Assembly (NCBI GenBank): GCA_904066235.2 | Contig: CAJFCV020000004.1 | Coordinates: forward strand, 6,200,001 to 6,264,000 | Length of the DNA stretch: 64,000 nucleotides | Direction of reading: 5' to 3' | Source: Bursaphelenchus xylophilus | Lineage: Eukaryota > Nematoda > Chromadorea > Rhabditida > Aphelenchoididae | In this document: piece by piece, positions 1 through 12,267 of the stretch | Layout of the letters: every line of letters begins with the position of its first letter | Numbering within the stretch: the stretch's first letter is position 1 | Notes under the pieces: model-generated | Told to the model about the DNA's origin: nothing | The model's input: only the letters and a program-made list of their open reading frames with translations | Database searches by the model: none | Program-made: the position numbers and the translations under genes

Positions 1-3000
1 TCAGTGAAGAACGAATCCGGCGAAGACTCCATCGGATTCTGGATCAACGTGACGGGTCTTCCATCCGCTCCGGAGGGTCCCTTGGTCATCTCGAATGTCG
101 ATCAGCACCAAGCCACAGTAAGCTGGAAGCCTCCAATCAACGATGGAGGCTCAAGAATATCCAATTATGTGTTGGAGAAGAGAGATATTGCCCGGGATGA
201 ATGGGTGGTTGTCGCTTCAGCTATTCGAGAACTTACTTTCATCGCCGCTGGCCTCTTTGCTGACCATGAATACGAATTCCGGGTATCCGCGTGTAATCAC
301 AATGGCCAAGGCCCCCCTCTCGTGTGTGATGGCCCCATTGTTGCCCGTCTTCCATTTGGTCCTCCAAGTCAGCCTAACGATGCTGCTATTGTGGATGTCG
401 GCTCAGAGTTTGCTGTTCTTTCCTGGACTAGATCCGAAAGAGATGGTGGAGGAAGAGTGAGAGGATATATGGTCGAGAAGAAAGAGTCCGGAACTGGTAA
501 AGGCTTTATAAAATAATGCAGCTACAGTTGAGGTCGATACTTTATAAAAGAATTTTTTCAGACTTCTGGCAGAAATGCACTCAAGCCCCGTCTCCGAGCT
601 CCTCCTTGAATGTCAGCAATCTTATCGAAGGCAGGAAATATGACTTCAGAGTATTCGCTGTAAATGACGCCGGGGTGTCGGAGCCAGCTATTTTGTAAGT
701 AACGAAATAAATTATGATTCCTCTTTAGGGAAGGGTATGAATTCCGTCCATCAGCTGGAGGCAAAGGCCCCGAATTCACGTCCCAGCTTGTAGATCAATA
801 CGGAGCTGAGAGAGGAAACGTGAAGTTCGAATGTGAAGTTGATGCTGATCCAAAAGCAGAGGTCGTGTGGTTCAAGGGAAGCAAAGAACTTGTGGATACT
901 GCCAAATACACAATCTTGGACAAAGGAAAGACCCAAACTTTGCTCATTAATCATCTCCGACTCGAAGATGAAGATGAATATACTTGCAAGGCCACCAACT
1001 CCATGGGGTCCAGGATTACTCGAGCTCAACTAAAATTAAGCTGTGAGTAAAGAGGAGCGTAAAATTACTCGTATTTTAGCGAAACCAAGACTCTTTGTTC
1101 CTCCCAAATATCATCTTGGAGTAGAAGCCGAATCCGGAAATAATCTTGAACTGGTGATCCCATACAAATCATATCCGAAGCCGAATGCCACATGGATTAA
1201 GGACAACAACAACAAGTTGGATAATGGTGGAAAGTATTCCATCAATGTGGATGACAGGTAACCAGAGGTCGATTTCTAAAATTTTCTTCAGGAATGTCAC
1301 CTTGAGGATTTCCAATGTCGACCGGTCAGATGCGGGAGAATACGCAGTTACTTTGCATAATCCCGTCGGTTCTGATCATGGAGAAGTCAAGGTGACCATT
1401 GCGGATAAACCAGAACCCCCACGGTTCCCAGCTATCGAAAATGTTCTGGATGAAGCCGTAATTCTCTCCTGGAAACCACCAATGCTCGACGGAGGAGCTC
1501 TCGTCACTCGGTAAAACACTTGTATTATAAATACTTGTAATACTCGTATTTTGTTCATGTTGGATCTTTACAGATACTTTGTTGAGAAAAGAGAAGGTGG
1601 AAGTGGATCGTGGACCGAGTGTGCCCATTCCAGATTCACTTATCTCACCATCGAAGGCCTCCGTCCTCAACATAGCTACGAATTCAGAATCAAGGCTGAG
1701 AATAAGTATGGAGTTAGTGAGCCATGCGAACCAACTGCACCAGTCGAGATCCCAGTCTCGAGAACCAAACGACGAAACTATGATTGTAAGTGCATTTATA
1801 ACGCCAAGCATAAAAACATTTAGTGGATGACACGGGTCGAATTGTCCGTGGCCAAGGACGAATCCAAGAGAATTACGACAAATACGGTAAGTACCTGAGG
1901 ACACATTCTCCGACTTTCACCACGCACATCTCACTGAGGAGTATTCATTTTACCGTATTCTTCTCCAGTTTCATTCCGTTTGGTGTTTCTATTTTTGAGT
2001 TTTAACCCGAATTTCAGTTGGCTCGGTGCTCACCTCGGTGTCAAGTGTTTCCCGCTCAAACTTTGGCTCCTCCCTCTTGGCCCCGCCCTCGTCCTACGAG
2101 CTGGCCCGCAAAAGAAGTACCCCGAATATCCCGTCTTACTTTTCCCGATACTAATCAACCATTCTTTCCGCTGCTTTTATTTTCTCCGATTCTTCTGAAT
2201 CCGCCTTCTTTGGTCGACAATGGATCGCCAACAATTATCGACCGACCGTTTATGGTGCCTGGCATGTTCCTGTCACCAATCACATCTTCGCCATTAAATC
2301 TGTTTTTGAACACATTTGACCTTTGACCCGGTCTATCACTACTTTTTCTTTTTATGGGAGACTCGGCTCTGATAGAATAACTCCACTCATTTAAATTTTT
2401 TTGTAAACCCAAAAAATTTTGTGTTTTTAATATCAGAGTGACGATCCCCGAAGGGTCAAATCTTTTGTTGTCTCCACTTCTTTCATCCATTTATTCCAAA
2501 ATGAAAATTCTGGAAATAAACATAAAACTATTTATTGGTTCGATTTTTTCGCTCCTTTGGCTAATCAAAGCACGGTGCTCTGTCGTTCCGTCGACGAGCC
2601 ATTTCCCGGCCTCTATCTGTTCTCGTGCTTCTACAGTAACCTTCTTTTAAGTAGACTGTCTCCTTTTACAGTATTCGATATCTGGAAGGGGGAGCCCCCG
2701 CAGAGGGTCCAGATCCAAAGCACCTCCGTTTATGATGACTACGATATTTTGGAGGAGATCGGAACGTAAGCATTAATGTTATTGAATACTAGTTTGTCCT
2801 TAGGGGAGCTTTTGGTGTTGTTCATCGATGTGTGGAGAAGAAGACCGGACGGACTTTTGCAGCCAAATTTGTCAGAATTAACAATGAAAAAGAGAAGAAT
2901 ACAGTAAGAAAGGAGGTGGAGGTGATGTCTGAACTGAGACATCCATCCCTCATCAACCTCCATGCTGCTTTCGAAGATGAAAGAGAGACGGTCATGATAT

Positions 3001-4705
3001 ACGAATTGTAAGATTGCTAACTTTATGCCATTCTGATGACAATAATTTCATTATTTCCAGCTTATCTGGTGGAGAATTATTTGAAAAAGTGTGTGATGAA
3101 AAGAATCGGACAACTGAAGCCGAAGCCGCCCACTATATCCGTCAGATCTGCACGGCTCTGCAGCATATGCATAACATGCATTATGTGCACCTTGATCTGA
3201 AGCCAGAGAACGTCATGTTTGTAACACGTCAGAGCGATGTCCTAAAATTGATCGACTTTGGATTAACGAGTAAACTGAGTCCAGATAAACCAGTCAAAGT
3301 GACAACAGGTAACGTGAGAAGGGTCTTAATAACTGTTTAAGGAACCGCCGAATTCGCGGCCCCTGAGATCTGCCTCGGGAAACCAGTCAGTTTTACCACT
3401 GATATGTGGAGTGTGGGAGTGTTGAGTTATATTCTTCTGAGTGGACTGTCGCCATTTTGTGGGGAGAATGACCAGGAAACACTAGTTAATGTAAAGAACG
3501 GAGATTGGAACATGCAAGATCCCGTATTTGATTACATTTCCAATGAGGCCAAGGATTTTATTTCCCGATTGTTAATAATGAAGCCAGAACAGAGGATGAA
3601 GGTCGATGAAGCTCTTAGTCATCCCTGGTTAACTAGAAACACCGGGGGTTCATTGAATATCCCCAAAGAACGACGGATTTCTTTCCAGAATACGGTAAAG
3701 AATCGATATGTGAGTGTAGTTTCGTTTGAAAAACTGAATTCAGGACGCTTACCCCGATCCCAACCCTTCCATTGGTCGAGTGGCCAACTTTAGTTCTTTG
3801 AAGGCTAATCGCCCTCAAGAATTCAAGATTCTGGACACTTCATTTGACGTCGAGAAAGCGGCTCCAAGATTTATTCTGACCCCTCACAGTACTACCTGTA
3901 CTGAGGGTGATACGATTACTTTCTATTCTCGAGTCTGGTCGGATACAATCCCCATGATTTCATGGTTTAAGGGGTCCTTAGAGATCGAACAGAGTGCCAA
4001 ATACATCAAGCGATACAATGGCAATGAATATGCTCTCACAATTACAAACGCGAGGCCAGAAGATCGAGGAGATTACAAGGTCCGAGCGCAGAATAACATG
4101 GGCTCCGTCGAGTCGAGCTTCCATCTGACCGTGCATGCGTCATTAAGTGGGTTTAATTAAATGACTTGTATTGTTTCGTAGGTTCTCGACCTCCTCTTTT
4201 CCATGAGACTTCTTCAACGCGCCGTCGCAATCCACCGCCTGAAGTACCGGAATTCAGTGAAACACAAACTCGTCCTTTCTTCACATTCCCTCTCCGTCCC
4301 CGCCTAATCCAGAAGAATCATGGCTGTAAATTAATATGTACTGTAACCGGAAATCCCGTGCCCAAAGTCGAATGGTCAAAGGATGGACGGCCTTTGGATT
4401 ACGACCGAGTCCAGGTCACATTTAAAAGTGGAGTCTGTTCACTGGAGATATTTAATGCCAAAATGGAAGATGCGGGAGTTTATGTATGTAGAGCAGTCAA
4501 CGATCTGGGTGATGAGACTACAGTTTGTGAATTGACCGTCCAAGCGCGAGGAGCTGGACCGTCGAGTAAACTAATTGTGCCCAGTTTGGAAGTGGATAGA
4601 TCGAGATCGTCGTCGGATTTGGCGAGGAAATTCAGAATCGCGCCATCTCCCTCTCTGAGTCGGGTCAACATGCTCAATATACACAGTGGACCGAAGAGAA
4701 CTTAA
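1..4705 (+). CDS. unc-22: Twitchin (UNC-22), C-terminal part with kinase
   Basis: Giant muscle kinase of the titin family, located in the A-band, where it regulates contraction and relaxation. The window opens inside an exon. Thirteen exons join in frame: 1-496, 562-694, 729-1042, 1080-1257, 1292-1510, 1574-1785, 1824-1886, 2672-2765, 2804-3007, 3061-3308, 3342-3709, 3744-4146 and 4182-4705, giving 1151 residues and a TAA stop. Domain order is the end of an Ig, Fn3, Fn3, Ig, Ig, Fn3, a short linker, a Ser/Thr kinase, Ig, Ig. The kinase has GTGAFG (glycine loop), FAAKF (ATP lysine), HLDLKPEN (the HLD variant usual in twitchin), IDFG and AAPE. The tail after WLTR resembles the known autoinhibitory segment. 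C. elegans UNC-22 has five Ig domains after the kinase, whereas this reading ends after two. The last intron before the kinase is unusually long (785 nt) and may hold another exon. Identity is certain; the 5' part lies outside the window. Confidence 0.97.
2018..2154 (+). other. Candidate alternative exon in the twitchin pre-kinase linker
   Basis: Within the 1887-2671 intron, an AATTTCAG acceptor at 2017 opens a GC-rich frame in the same phase as the preceding exon. It reads as a Ser-rich peptide (GSVLTSVSSVSRSNFGSS, then LAPPSSYELARKR) up to TAA at 2152-2154. A GTACCC donor at 2117 would make a 99-nt cassette (2018-2116) that keeps frame into the kinase linker exon at 2672. Otherwise it could be a terminal exon giving a kinase-less isoform. 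The donor is weak. This is inferred from composition, phase and splice signals only. Confidence 0.45.
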
Positions 4706-5212
4706 TATTGTAAAATTAATTTTGTTTGGAGGAATGGCAGTAAATTACTCAATCAAGCTAGGAATATTGCTGAGAGCCTACTAGAGGCAAACTTAATTAG
4801 GATAATCGGGGATCAGACATTCCTCCGGACTTTGTCTTTTAATTTTTTCGGGTTTTGGGTTGTAGCTTTGAGATTTCCTGGAATAAATTGATTGCTTGAT
4901 ACCTTGGTTATATTGTGTGAATGGATCAAATTAATCCCCTCCGGGAAGCCATAATTGATAGCCCTTTCTATCCGTTATTCGAAAATCGAGCAGCCGATTT
5001 TTGAGTCAGTGAAAGAGAAGGGGGCGGGGTCTCGCCCCCCCCCCCCCCCTCCCCATCGCCTTTCACCATCTCAGTCTCACGCACCCCCGTTCCGCCGCCT
5101 TAGCCAGCAGTTTGCCTGCGGGGTGCCAATCGTCAAAAATATATCCAAGTTACTTAAATGTGGTTGTTCATGATCACCACAATACTTTCCCAATAGAGCT
5201 CATGGTCTGGCC
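4706..5212. other. Twitchin 3' UTR and ephrin upstream region
   Basis: There is no gene here. An AATAAA at 4882-4887 is a likely twitchin polyadenylation signal. A run of 15 C residues lies at 5035-5049 inside a C-rich stretch. No Ig-like coding sequence continues twitchin. An ATG at 5202 precedes the ephrin start but is out of frame and closes after nine codons. Confidence 0.6.
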
Positions 5213-7481
5213 ATGTGGAGGTGGTTCTTAATTGTAGTGGGCCATCTGTGTCATGCCAGGAGGATACCCGATATCTACTGGAATTCTTCGAGTCCAATGT
5301 AGGTTCTTTCTTCGTGCTTTCATTTTTATTTTTATTTTTTAATTATTTTTTGTCCAAGGTTTGAGGGGATATCCCGGGTCCTTATCCACTCTCAGCTGAC
5401 AGTTTCTTCTGATCTCGATCCACTTTTTCCCATCGAATCAAAGCTTTTTATTGTTAAAACGTGGAGGTCACTTTCCTTCATTCCTTTCAGTTGTTTTCTT
5501 TCATTTTTTGCCACCTTAACCCACAAAAAACGATTCGAGAAATATTGACGCTAAAGGTTGGCGAACATTTTGGATCGAGGATTAACCTGCTCTGCGCGGC
5601 TCTCCCTTTTTTCTCCTTTTATGGCATTTAAGTGGGCTGACATGAGTACATTCGGAAGCCCAAAGAAACGCAAGGATCCTTCTGTCGGCACAGTTTAAAT
5701 CATCAATGTTGTGTCATCAGATGCCTTCTACAATAACAAAGATTGTTTCATTTCTCCACTTGACACCTTCTCGTTTTAGTAATCACCATTTGAAGTGCAA
5801 TTTCCTCTTCGATTACGCAACTCTCATAAAGCGCTCGAATTACCCAAAACTGTCTCTTTTCCCATCCTTTTCCTCCGTCTAATGAAGCCGCACCCTGCGG
5901 CTGACAACCGGACCGTTACTGAGTAATTAGCTCTCGATCGGCTAGGGCTGCTTAATAAACCAGAACGCAAACAAATTAGTGTTTTTATTTCGATTAGTTA
6001 GAGACCCTGGGATTAGCCAAAAACAAAACTTTTTTGTCTTGTCCGATCAGAAAACGATTATAAAAATTTTGTTCCGTCTTCCTTTGGGCGGATTATGAGT
6101 CGATTTTCCTATCAGAATTGATTCATAAATGAGCTACTCCCTAATGAAAATCATTGAGAAAAAACTTATTTTGTTGGGACGGAACTTATGAATCTGTTCC
6201 TTTTAATCATCAAAATTTATATATTCCAGTCACATGGCTCAAGTCAAGACAAGTTTGCCATTTCAGTTTCGACATCAGCAACACCGACCACGTCAAAACG
6301 GTCCATCTGCTGGACCGGGTCACCATTATCTGTCCCCATCCCACATCGCCCGATCTCTACGAATATTCCAAATTATATGTGGTGAGTTTTGGTCTTGCAG
6401 CTGGCCTTAATTAAGTGCGGACATTGTCCACAATCACGATTTATAAAGGCCGAGATAGCGGCCATCTCCTCGGCCCAGTAATTGGATTCCGAGGCGCCGG
6501 AAACGACGTCGGGAGTCTGTTTCTTGATTCCGAGGGATCCGCTGAATCCGCTTCGTTTTTTGCTTATCCTATTCGTTCTCGTGCTCTCGACCTCGGCATA
6601 GCGACTAGAGGAAGGGGAATTATCCTCAGCGAGGTCGTCCCTTACACGCAGAATTAAAGATAAACGCCGGGAAATGGGATTATCGTGCACAATCAACTTG
6701 TTAAATATTTCAAAAATCCCTACAAATATGTGGTCTGAAAAGGGAGGTGACGTCTGTGAAATGTGACCTAGAAGTGTCATTCAAAATCTATTGTGAACTT
6801 GTCATCTTGCAGGTGAGCAGATCCGAATACGATGCCTGTGAACTGCGGAATCCCCGGCTTCTCGGGTCGTGTGCCACCGCCGACCAACAGTCATCGATCT
6901 CGGTGGTTTTCAGGGATTTCTCACCCATTCCCGGAGCCTTGGAGTTCCAGTCCGGACAAAGTTACTATGTGATCGGTAGGTTCTTTTGATCCCGTCATCC
7001 ATTCTCATCTGCAGCGACGTCCGATGGCTCCAGTGAAGGCATCAATCGGACCCTGGGAGGCCTCTGCTCCACCAAGAATATGAAACTCAAGTTCGAAGTC
7101 CTGCAGCCAGGTGGGATATCTAATCTCTCGGATCCAAACCTTTTCCAAGACACCTATTGAAAAAATTACCAAATTCTTTTCAGATTTGGCCCCAAAGGAT
7201 TCGGAGTCATTAACTCGAGTCCGCGACCTCAGTCCGAATATGCCGTCCAGGTGAGGTCAAGGCTGCTGTAGGCACAAGGGACAACTTTGATTTCATAAAA
7301 TGAGTGTAATTATTTTAGCGAAACAACTCCGGCGTCCACTCTGACCTCATCCATCACGTATGTCATCCACACGGTAGAGCCCGAGGTGGTTGCCTCCATG
7401 CACACCAGTGCCAGTGCCTCGGCATCTCTCTCTTTGATAGCCATAGTCCATCCCTTCCTCCGAGTTACCGGTTTCCTGTGA
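5213..7481 (+). CDS. Ephrin (GPI-anchored type)
   Basis: Ligand for Eph receptor tyrosine kinases, used in cell sorting and axon guidance at the cell surface. Six exons join in frame: 5213-5298, 6267-6381, 6813-6975, 7015-7110, 7184-7250 and 7319-7481, giving 229 residues. The start gives a short hydrophobic signal sequence (MWRWFLIVVGHLCHA) followed by the ephrin hallmark IYWNSSSP. Further ephrin signatures are HLLDRVTIICPH, LLGSCAT, VVFRDFSPIPGALEF and SGQSYYVI, and the four domain cysteines are present. The C-terminus ends in a Ser-rich then hydrophobic segment (SLSLIAIVHPFL) with no cytoplasmic tail, which fits the GPI-linked ephrins known in nematodes. Intron 1 is 968 nt. Which of the C. 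elegans paralogues (vab-2/efn-1 to efn-4) it matches cannot be decided by eye. Confidence 0.93.
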
Positions 7482-7912
7482 TCACCTGTTCTTTCAAGAC
7501 TTCTATCTTACTGTAAGTTCATCATGGAATCTCAAACATTGTACAGTACCATATTTATTTGGAAAGAAAAATAAAATTTCACAAAAATGTGATCTAGTAA
7601 TTGCAATATTATTTAATCTATATTTGCTGACATCTTAAAGTGAGTGTTATCTTGAGATCACAAGGCTTTGGAGGAGAGATGAGTCAAGTGAAATATACAG
7701 TTAAGGAAGAGCTAAGGAGTATCAAAAAAAGGGTTGGAATCACCCATCTGACCCAGTTAACGTTTCAAATCACCGAAAGGACATTTGTTTTGAGGCTAAC
7801 GACACGATCGTAAGGACACGTTTCTAAAACAATGTTGAGAAAAATTGCAAATAACTTAAGAATGACGTCGTATCTACAAATGGCACACATAGAACTCTGT
7901 ATTTTATCAAGT
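7482..7912. other. Convergent intergenic region, ephrin/choline transporter
   Basis: The two flanking genes end towards each other here. AATAAA near 7570 could serve the ephrin transcript, and TTTATT near 7554 could serve the choline transporter on the other strand. No coding signal was seen. Confidence 0.5.
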
Positions 7913-10164
7913 CTACCTAGAGACAGTCAGATAATCCTGATGTGAATTGTCCCCGTTCGTGAGAGGAATACTTTCCCCATTCTCCTGAGATTTTAATTTC
8001 TGAAGAACCAAAGTTTCCGAGGACACATTGAAGCTGGTATCTGAGGGAAGGACAACTCGTTCGGTGGAGATGTTTACAACACACGCAAGAAAGTCATATT
8101 CGGGTTGAAGGATTCCATTCTTGAACAAGTAATCACTTAGCAAGCTCCCCCCAACACAGAAAGTCAACGATAATAACATGGAGAGACTCTTGAAGGGAAA
8201 GTATTGAATGTGGGAGACCGGATCGTACATTGGGTACTCGATCGTGGCCGGGAAGTGTAACAGGGGCTCCCCTCCTGATAGTCGCATCAACATTCCCACT
8301 AAAATAGCTAGCTAATTGTATATATACAAAGTAAAACCTCTTATGAATACAACTTTACTTACCGATATACCCCAATAAACAACCATAAGTATTGCTCCTT
8401 TTGAAGTAAACAACACAGAGTAATTGCGGGAATAAGATGACGTATACCAGGTCGGCGCACAAATACCAGAGAGCATAGATACTTTGAATAGTCAAGGCCA
8501 TAATCGTGGCCAGTATGCCGACCATGGCAATGCCTAATCTCATCATTCCAATTACTTCTTTTTCTGATGCCTGGAGAAGGTTAAATGAAAAGATTAGAAC
8601 AGAGCTTACATGGGGACGAATACTCAGTTTCCAGATATTGTGCGAGAACATCGAGGCGGCCGACAGAACTGAGGAATCGGCCGAACTCATTACCGCGGCC
8701 GAAACAGCACCTAATCCAATGAAAGTGACCCATTTGGGGGTCAGGTACTGGAACACCAAGGGCACCACCATGCTCGTGTACTCGGGCGGGATGTGCTCGG
8801 TCTTGGTCCCATTGCCCCAGGGGTCGTATTCGGTCAATCTCCAGTCCGTGTTCTTGGCGATGGCCCCGATCAGCGCTGGCGGAATCGCCATTACAATACA
8901 GCCCACACCCGCCACAAAAGACAAGTTCTGAGCTCCTGCCGAGGTCTTCGAAGACAAAACGCGTTGAAAATACACCTGATTGTATAATGCTTTAATTGTT
9001 TTCATAACCCACCTGCCAAGGGATACCTCCAAATACTAACAAAAACATATTATCCCACCATAGGGAGCATTCTGGCAGGGTAGAACACGTCTTCCCTAAC
9101 CAGGCAATGGCATTATGAGAGAGGTCTGAAGTCTTGTCTTGCAGCAAAGCTGCTGGGACACAGACCCACTAAAATAAGTTAAGTAATGCGGGAAAATAAA
9201 TAAAAATAAGGAGAATGTAATGTCAAAAAGGAGACACTTACCAAGCCAATGAAAATACAAAATAATTGAACAACATCCGTGTAGGCGACGGCATACAGAC
9301 CCCCGGAAAAGGTGTAAGCGACAGCCACGAAGGCTGAGATTATCACCGAAATGTTCATATCCCAATGTAAGATCACGGAGAGGGTTGCGCCTAAGGCAGA
9401 CAAGATGGCTGCACTCCAAAATACCTCTCCAAGAAGGGCTGGGATGAACATTAGACCTCCGACTCGTTGCCCATACTTATTCTGAACAAGGTAAATGATG
9501 ATTAAAAGCAATATTGTCTTACCTGAAAAGGGTCTAACATGGTAATATACCCTTCTTCCCTCATTCTTCGAGCAAACAAGATCCCTCCCATGATCAGACT
9601 AAGAGCATATCCGAAAGGAGCTTGGCATCCGAGCACTCCGGAAGTGTACATGGCTTCGGCTGTACCATTTATGTAAGCACCGCCCACCCAGGTAGCTGCA
9701 ATGTGACAGAGATTTATTGTTTTTGTAATCATAAATCTAGTATTTTTATGGATAAATTTCTAAAATCTGACATCCTTTTTCAACATTGTTGTATGCCCTT
9801 ATTTTACGGAATGTGTAAAAACATTTTTTTGGTATGAGGTAAACCGAAAGTACGTTTGGTGTTGTCCCGGTGGTATCCGAACATTCCAACCCCCATAAAT
9901 CCGCGTTTTCGCATTCCGGACATTCTTCCTTTTACCTCAACTCTTTCGACTTGGAAACCCCTATTGTTTCTGGAAAGAGCACATACCCGTCATGGTGAAG
10001 ATGCCCACCAAGGTTCCGATATTCCGCCCAGCCAGAAAGACCTCTTCCGTTTGCTGGCCGTCTTCGGTCTTCTGCGAATCACTTTTTCGGCCAGCCCAGA
10101 TCCCGACGGCCAAGATGATTAGATAGAAGATGATGATGGCCACAATCCCCAAGTAATCGGCCAT
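7913..10164 (-). CDS. cho-1: High-affinity choline transporter CHO-1/CHT
   Basis: Sodium-coupled choline uptake carrier (SLC5 family) of cholinergic terminals. It supplies choline for acetylcholine synthesis. Seven exons read on the minus strand: 9987-10164, 9523-9695, 9242-9481, 9013-9168, 8610-8975, 8363-8570 and 7913-8298, in frame for 568 residues. CHT signatures include [10 protein letters not shown] at the start, [75 protein letters not shown] and [19 protein letters not shown]. Many hydrophobic segments fit the roughly 13-helix topology of the family. The start is chosen because TTTTCAG|AGC precedes the ATG, a likely trans-splice acceptor, and because it matches the family N-terminus. 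The cytoplasmic tail is about as long as in C. elegans. Confidence 0.97.
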
Positions 10165-12267
10165 GCTCTGAAAAGATTCAGTAAATGACATCACGACAAA
10201 CAGACACAGCTCGTTGTTTTCAAAACCAATATCGAGCTGGCGTGTCCAAACAAACGCGAAAATCACTGTTATTTATATGGGGAGCGTCAGTCTCACGTAT
10301 CATGAAGCCTCGGCGTCTCGGGAATACGGTGAAACGACGCCGAGATGTTCAGCTAGCCATCCAACCAAAAACGAAAGGATGATGAGAGTTTGGCTTTCCG
10401 TTTGGCCACACAATAGCCCAATCTGTGTGGCTACCTCGGGCCGCCAACAGAAATGGAGGCGAAAAACGAGCTGTTGAAAGAAGAGAAAGTAGGACGCCAG
10501 GTCCAGTAGAGCATATTCGTCAAACGAACCTCTTCGTCTACTAGATTGGAGGCGGCCAACGCTCCAAATTAGCATCGTTCCGCCGCCTTGGGGCATAATT
10601 CCCGTGATTAAAAAGTTTTGCTTCAAGTCAATGAAGAGGAGGGAGGGGGTTACTTAAGGTTTATGAAGTAAAAGTGAAGTCGACAGAAGGAGGGCGGATT
10701 TGAGCGGAACAATGGCTTCAGCGTTCAAAAGTCTTCGTGCCGAGCAACGGGTTCCGAACCCAAAGAAGAGATGAGGACAAAGCAAAGCCGTGACGCGCCG
10801 CCGGGGCTCAGTCGTGATGCTGACGGCGTCAGGAACATCCGGAGGCGGAGGCCATCGATTTGGCTAGCTACGGTGCGTAGGAAATGAAGTTAAGTGCGGC
10901 GAGGAATGTGGCGGCGGGGAACTACGGGATCAGGGGTCGGGTAAGAAAGGCCAATACTCCCGGCCTTTGCATCCGCTTCCCATTGACATCGATCCCACGG
11001 GGGTTCTCACGCAGTACCCCAAAACCAACAAGTCCCTCCCCTTTGCTCGTTCCAAGTCCCAGAGCTTCCGGTCTCTTCGGATATGTTTTGATTTGTCAAG
11101 ACATAAAATATTATAATACCCCATTATCATCCATTTCACCTCTGCCAAAATGACATCGCTTCGACTCCAAAATAGGTAATGCTAGCCAGAGAACTAGCCT
11201 TTTGATTTATTTCTGAAGACGCAACCCAAAAAATACCAAAAAAATCTCAAGTTAAGTACAAGAGAAAGCTAATTTGGAAACATGATAATACCTAAATGAT
11301 TCCCAGCTTCTCAGCTAGCCAATCCAAAGTCTCAGCCATTAATACATCAACTTTTTGAAATATTGTCTACTACGCTTTTTCAAAAATGCGAATATAGCTT
11401 TTGTCGCACGCTTTCCACACTGTTCATTTCACCTTTTGCACTGTGCAATTGAAAAAGAGCATAAAGAGGCAGATTGCACTGTGCGCCGCGAAGAAAAGTT
11501 TACGCACTTTTTAAAAAGCGTAGCATTCACTATGATATTATATCTTTCAAAGAAGGACCCAAAATTCGAGGCATGGCAGGGGCCGGGCTTTCAAAATTTT
11601 TAAAAGGGCCGGGCCCAGTTTTTCTTCAGTTTTTACGAAGAACGGAGCATTTCAGTATAATTTCAGGCAAATAAAAAAACTAAAATTTAAATTAAAAAAA
11701 ATTTGGGGCCTGGACCGCGCTTTGAAATTTTTGCAATGTCTAAAATCCTTTCAATCTGTCTCTAGACAACCATTTCAGAATTGCGTCTTTCAGTAAGCTT
11801 GATAATGCTGACATTTTGCGCAATCGACGGTTCTCAACTTCCAATAATTGTTTTTATCAATCAATTGTGACACTTCGTCGAAATTAAAAGTCCATAAAAT
11901 CCGTAATCTTTTCACTTTTTCAGACTCGTAATTTTAATATTACAGATAAAATATTAGTTTGGTTAGCCGGGTTTTGACGCAGTATTTTTTATTGTTTCTT
12001 ACAAATAATACATAGAACATGAACAAGAATGTCGCGCTGATGTATTTATTGGATATTCCCTGCTATAGCATGCTATATTTAATTTTATCAGATGAATTTA
12101 GCAATTTTGAACCTCGCACTTTAATTCTGGTTTTTCAGCGCTCATTCATGTGAAATAAAATAATTCGGAGTTTTCGATAAAATCGGCTGAACGAGTTGAA
12201 AAGACCTCAGACGGATTGCCACGTCGATTCGCTCCCCTTGAACAATTTAAATTGTTTTAAACAAAAA
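10165..12267. other. Divergent intergenic region, cho-1/GDP-fucose transporter
   Basis: Start-to-start region of 2.1 kb that must hold both promoters. Open frames here (for example on the minus strand at 10300-10626) have no recognisable family. It contains a small inverted-repeat element at 11370-11523. The part nearest cho-1 (about 10270-10950) is GC-richer than the rest. No specific regulatory site can be named. Confidence 0.5.
11370..11523. mobile_element. Small MITE-like element (154 bp)
   Basis: The ends form an inverted repeat: CTACGCTTTTTCAAAAATGC at 11370 against the reverse complement of the sequence ending GCGTAG at 11523, with a few mismatches. The interior has two GCACTGTGC words (near 11437 and 11476) that also occur near 14745 and, as CACAGTGC, near 59130 and 59200. 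No coding capacity and no clear target duplication. Confidence 0.55.

Noticed and set aside
6373..6780. 135-codon minus-strand frame inside ephrin intron 2
   Set aside because: No family resemblance. Tested as an alternative ephrin exon on the plus strand: the intron left would be 19 nt and the exon out of frame.
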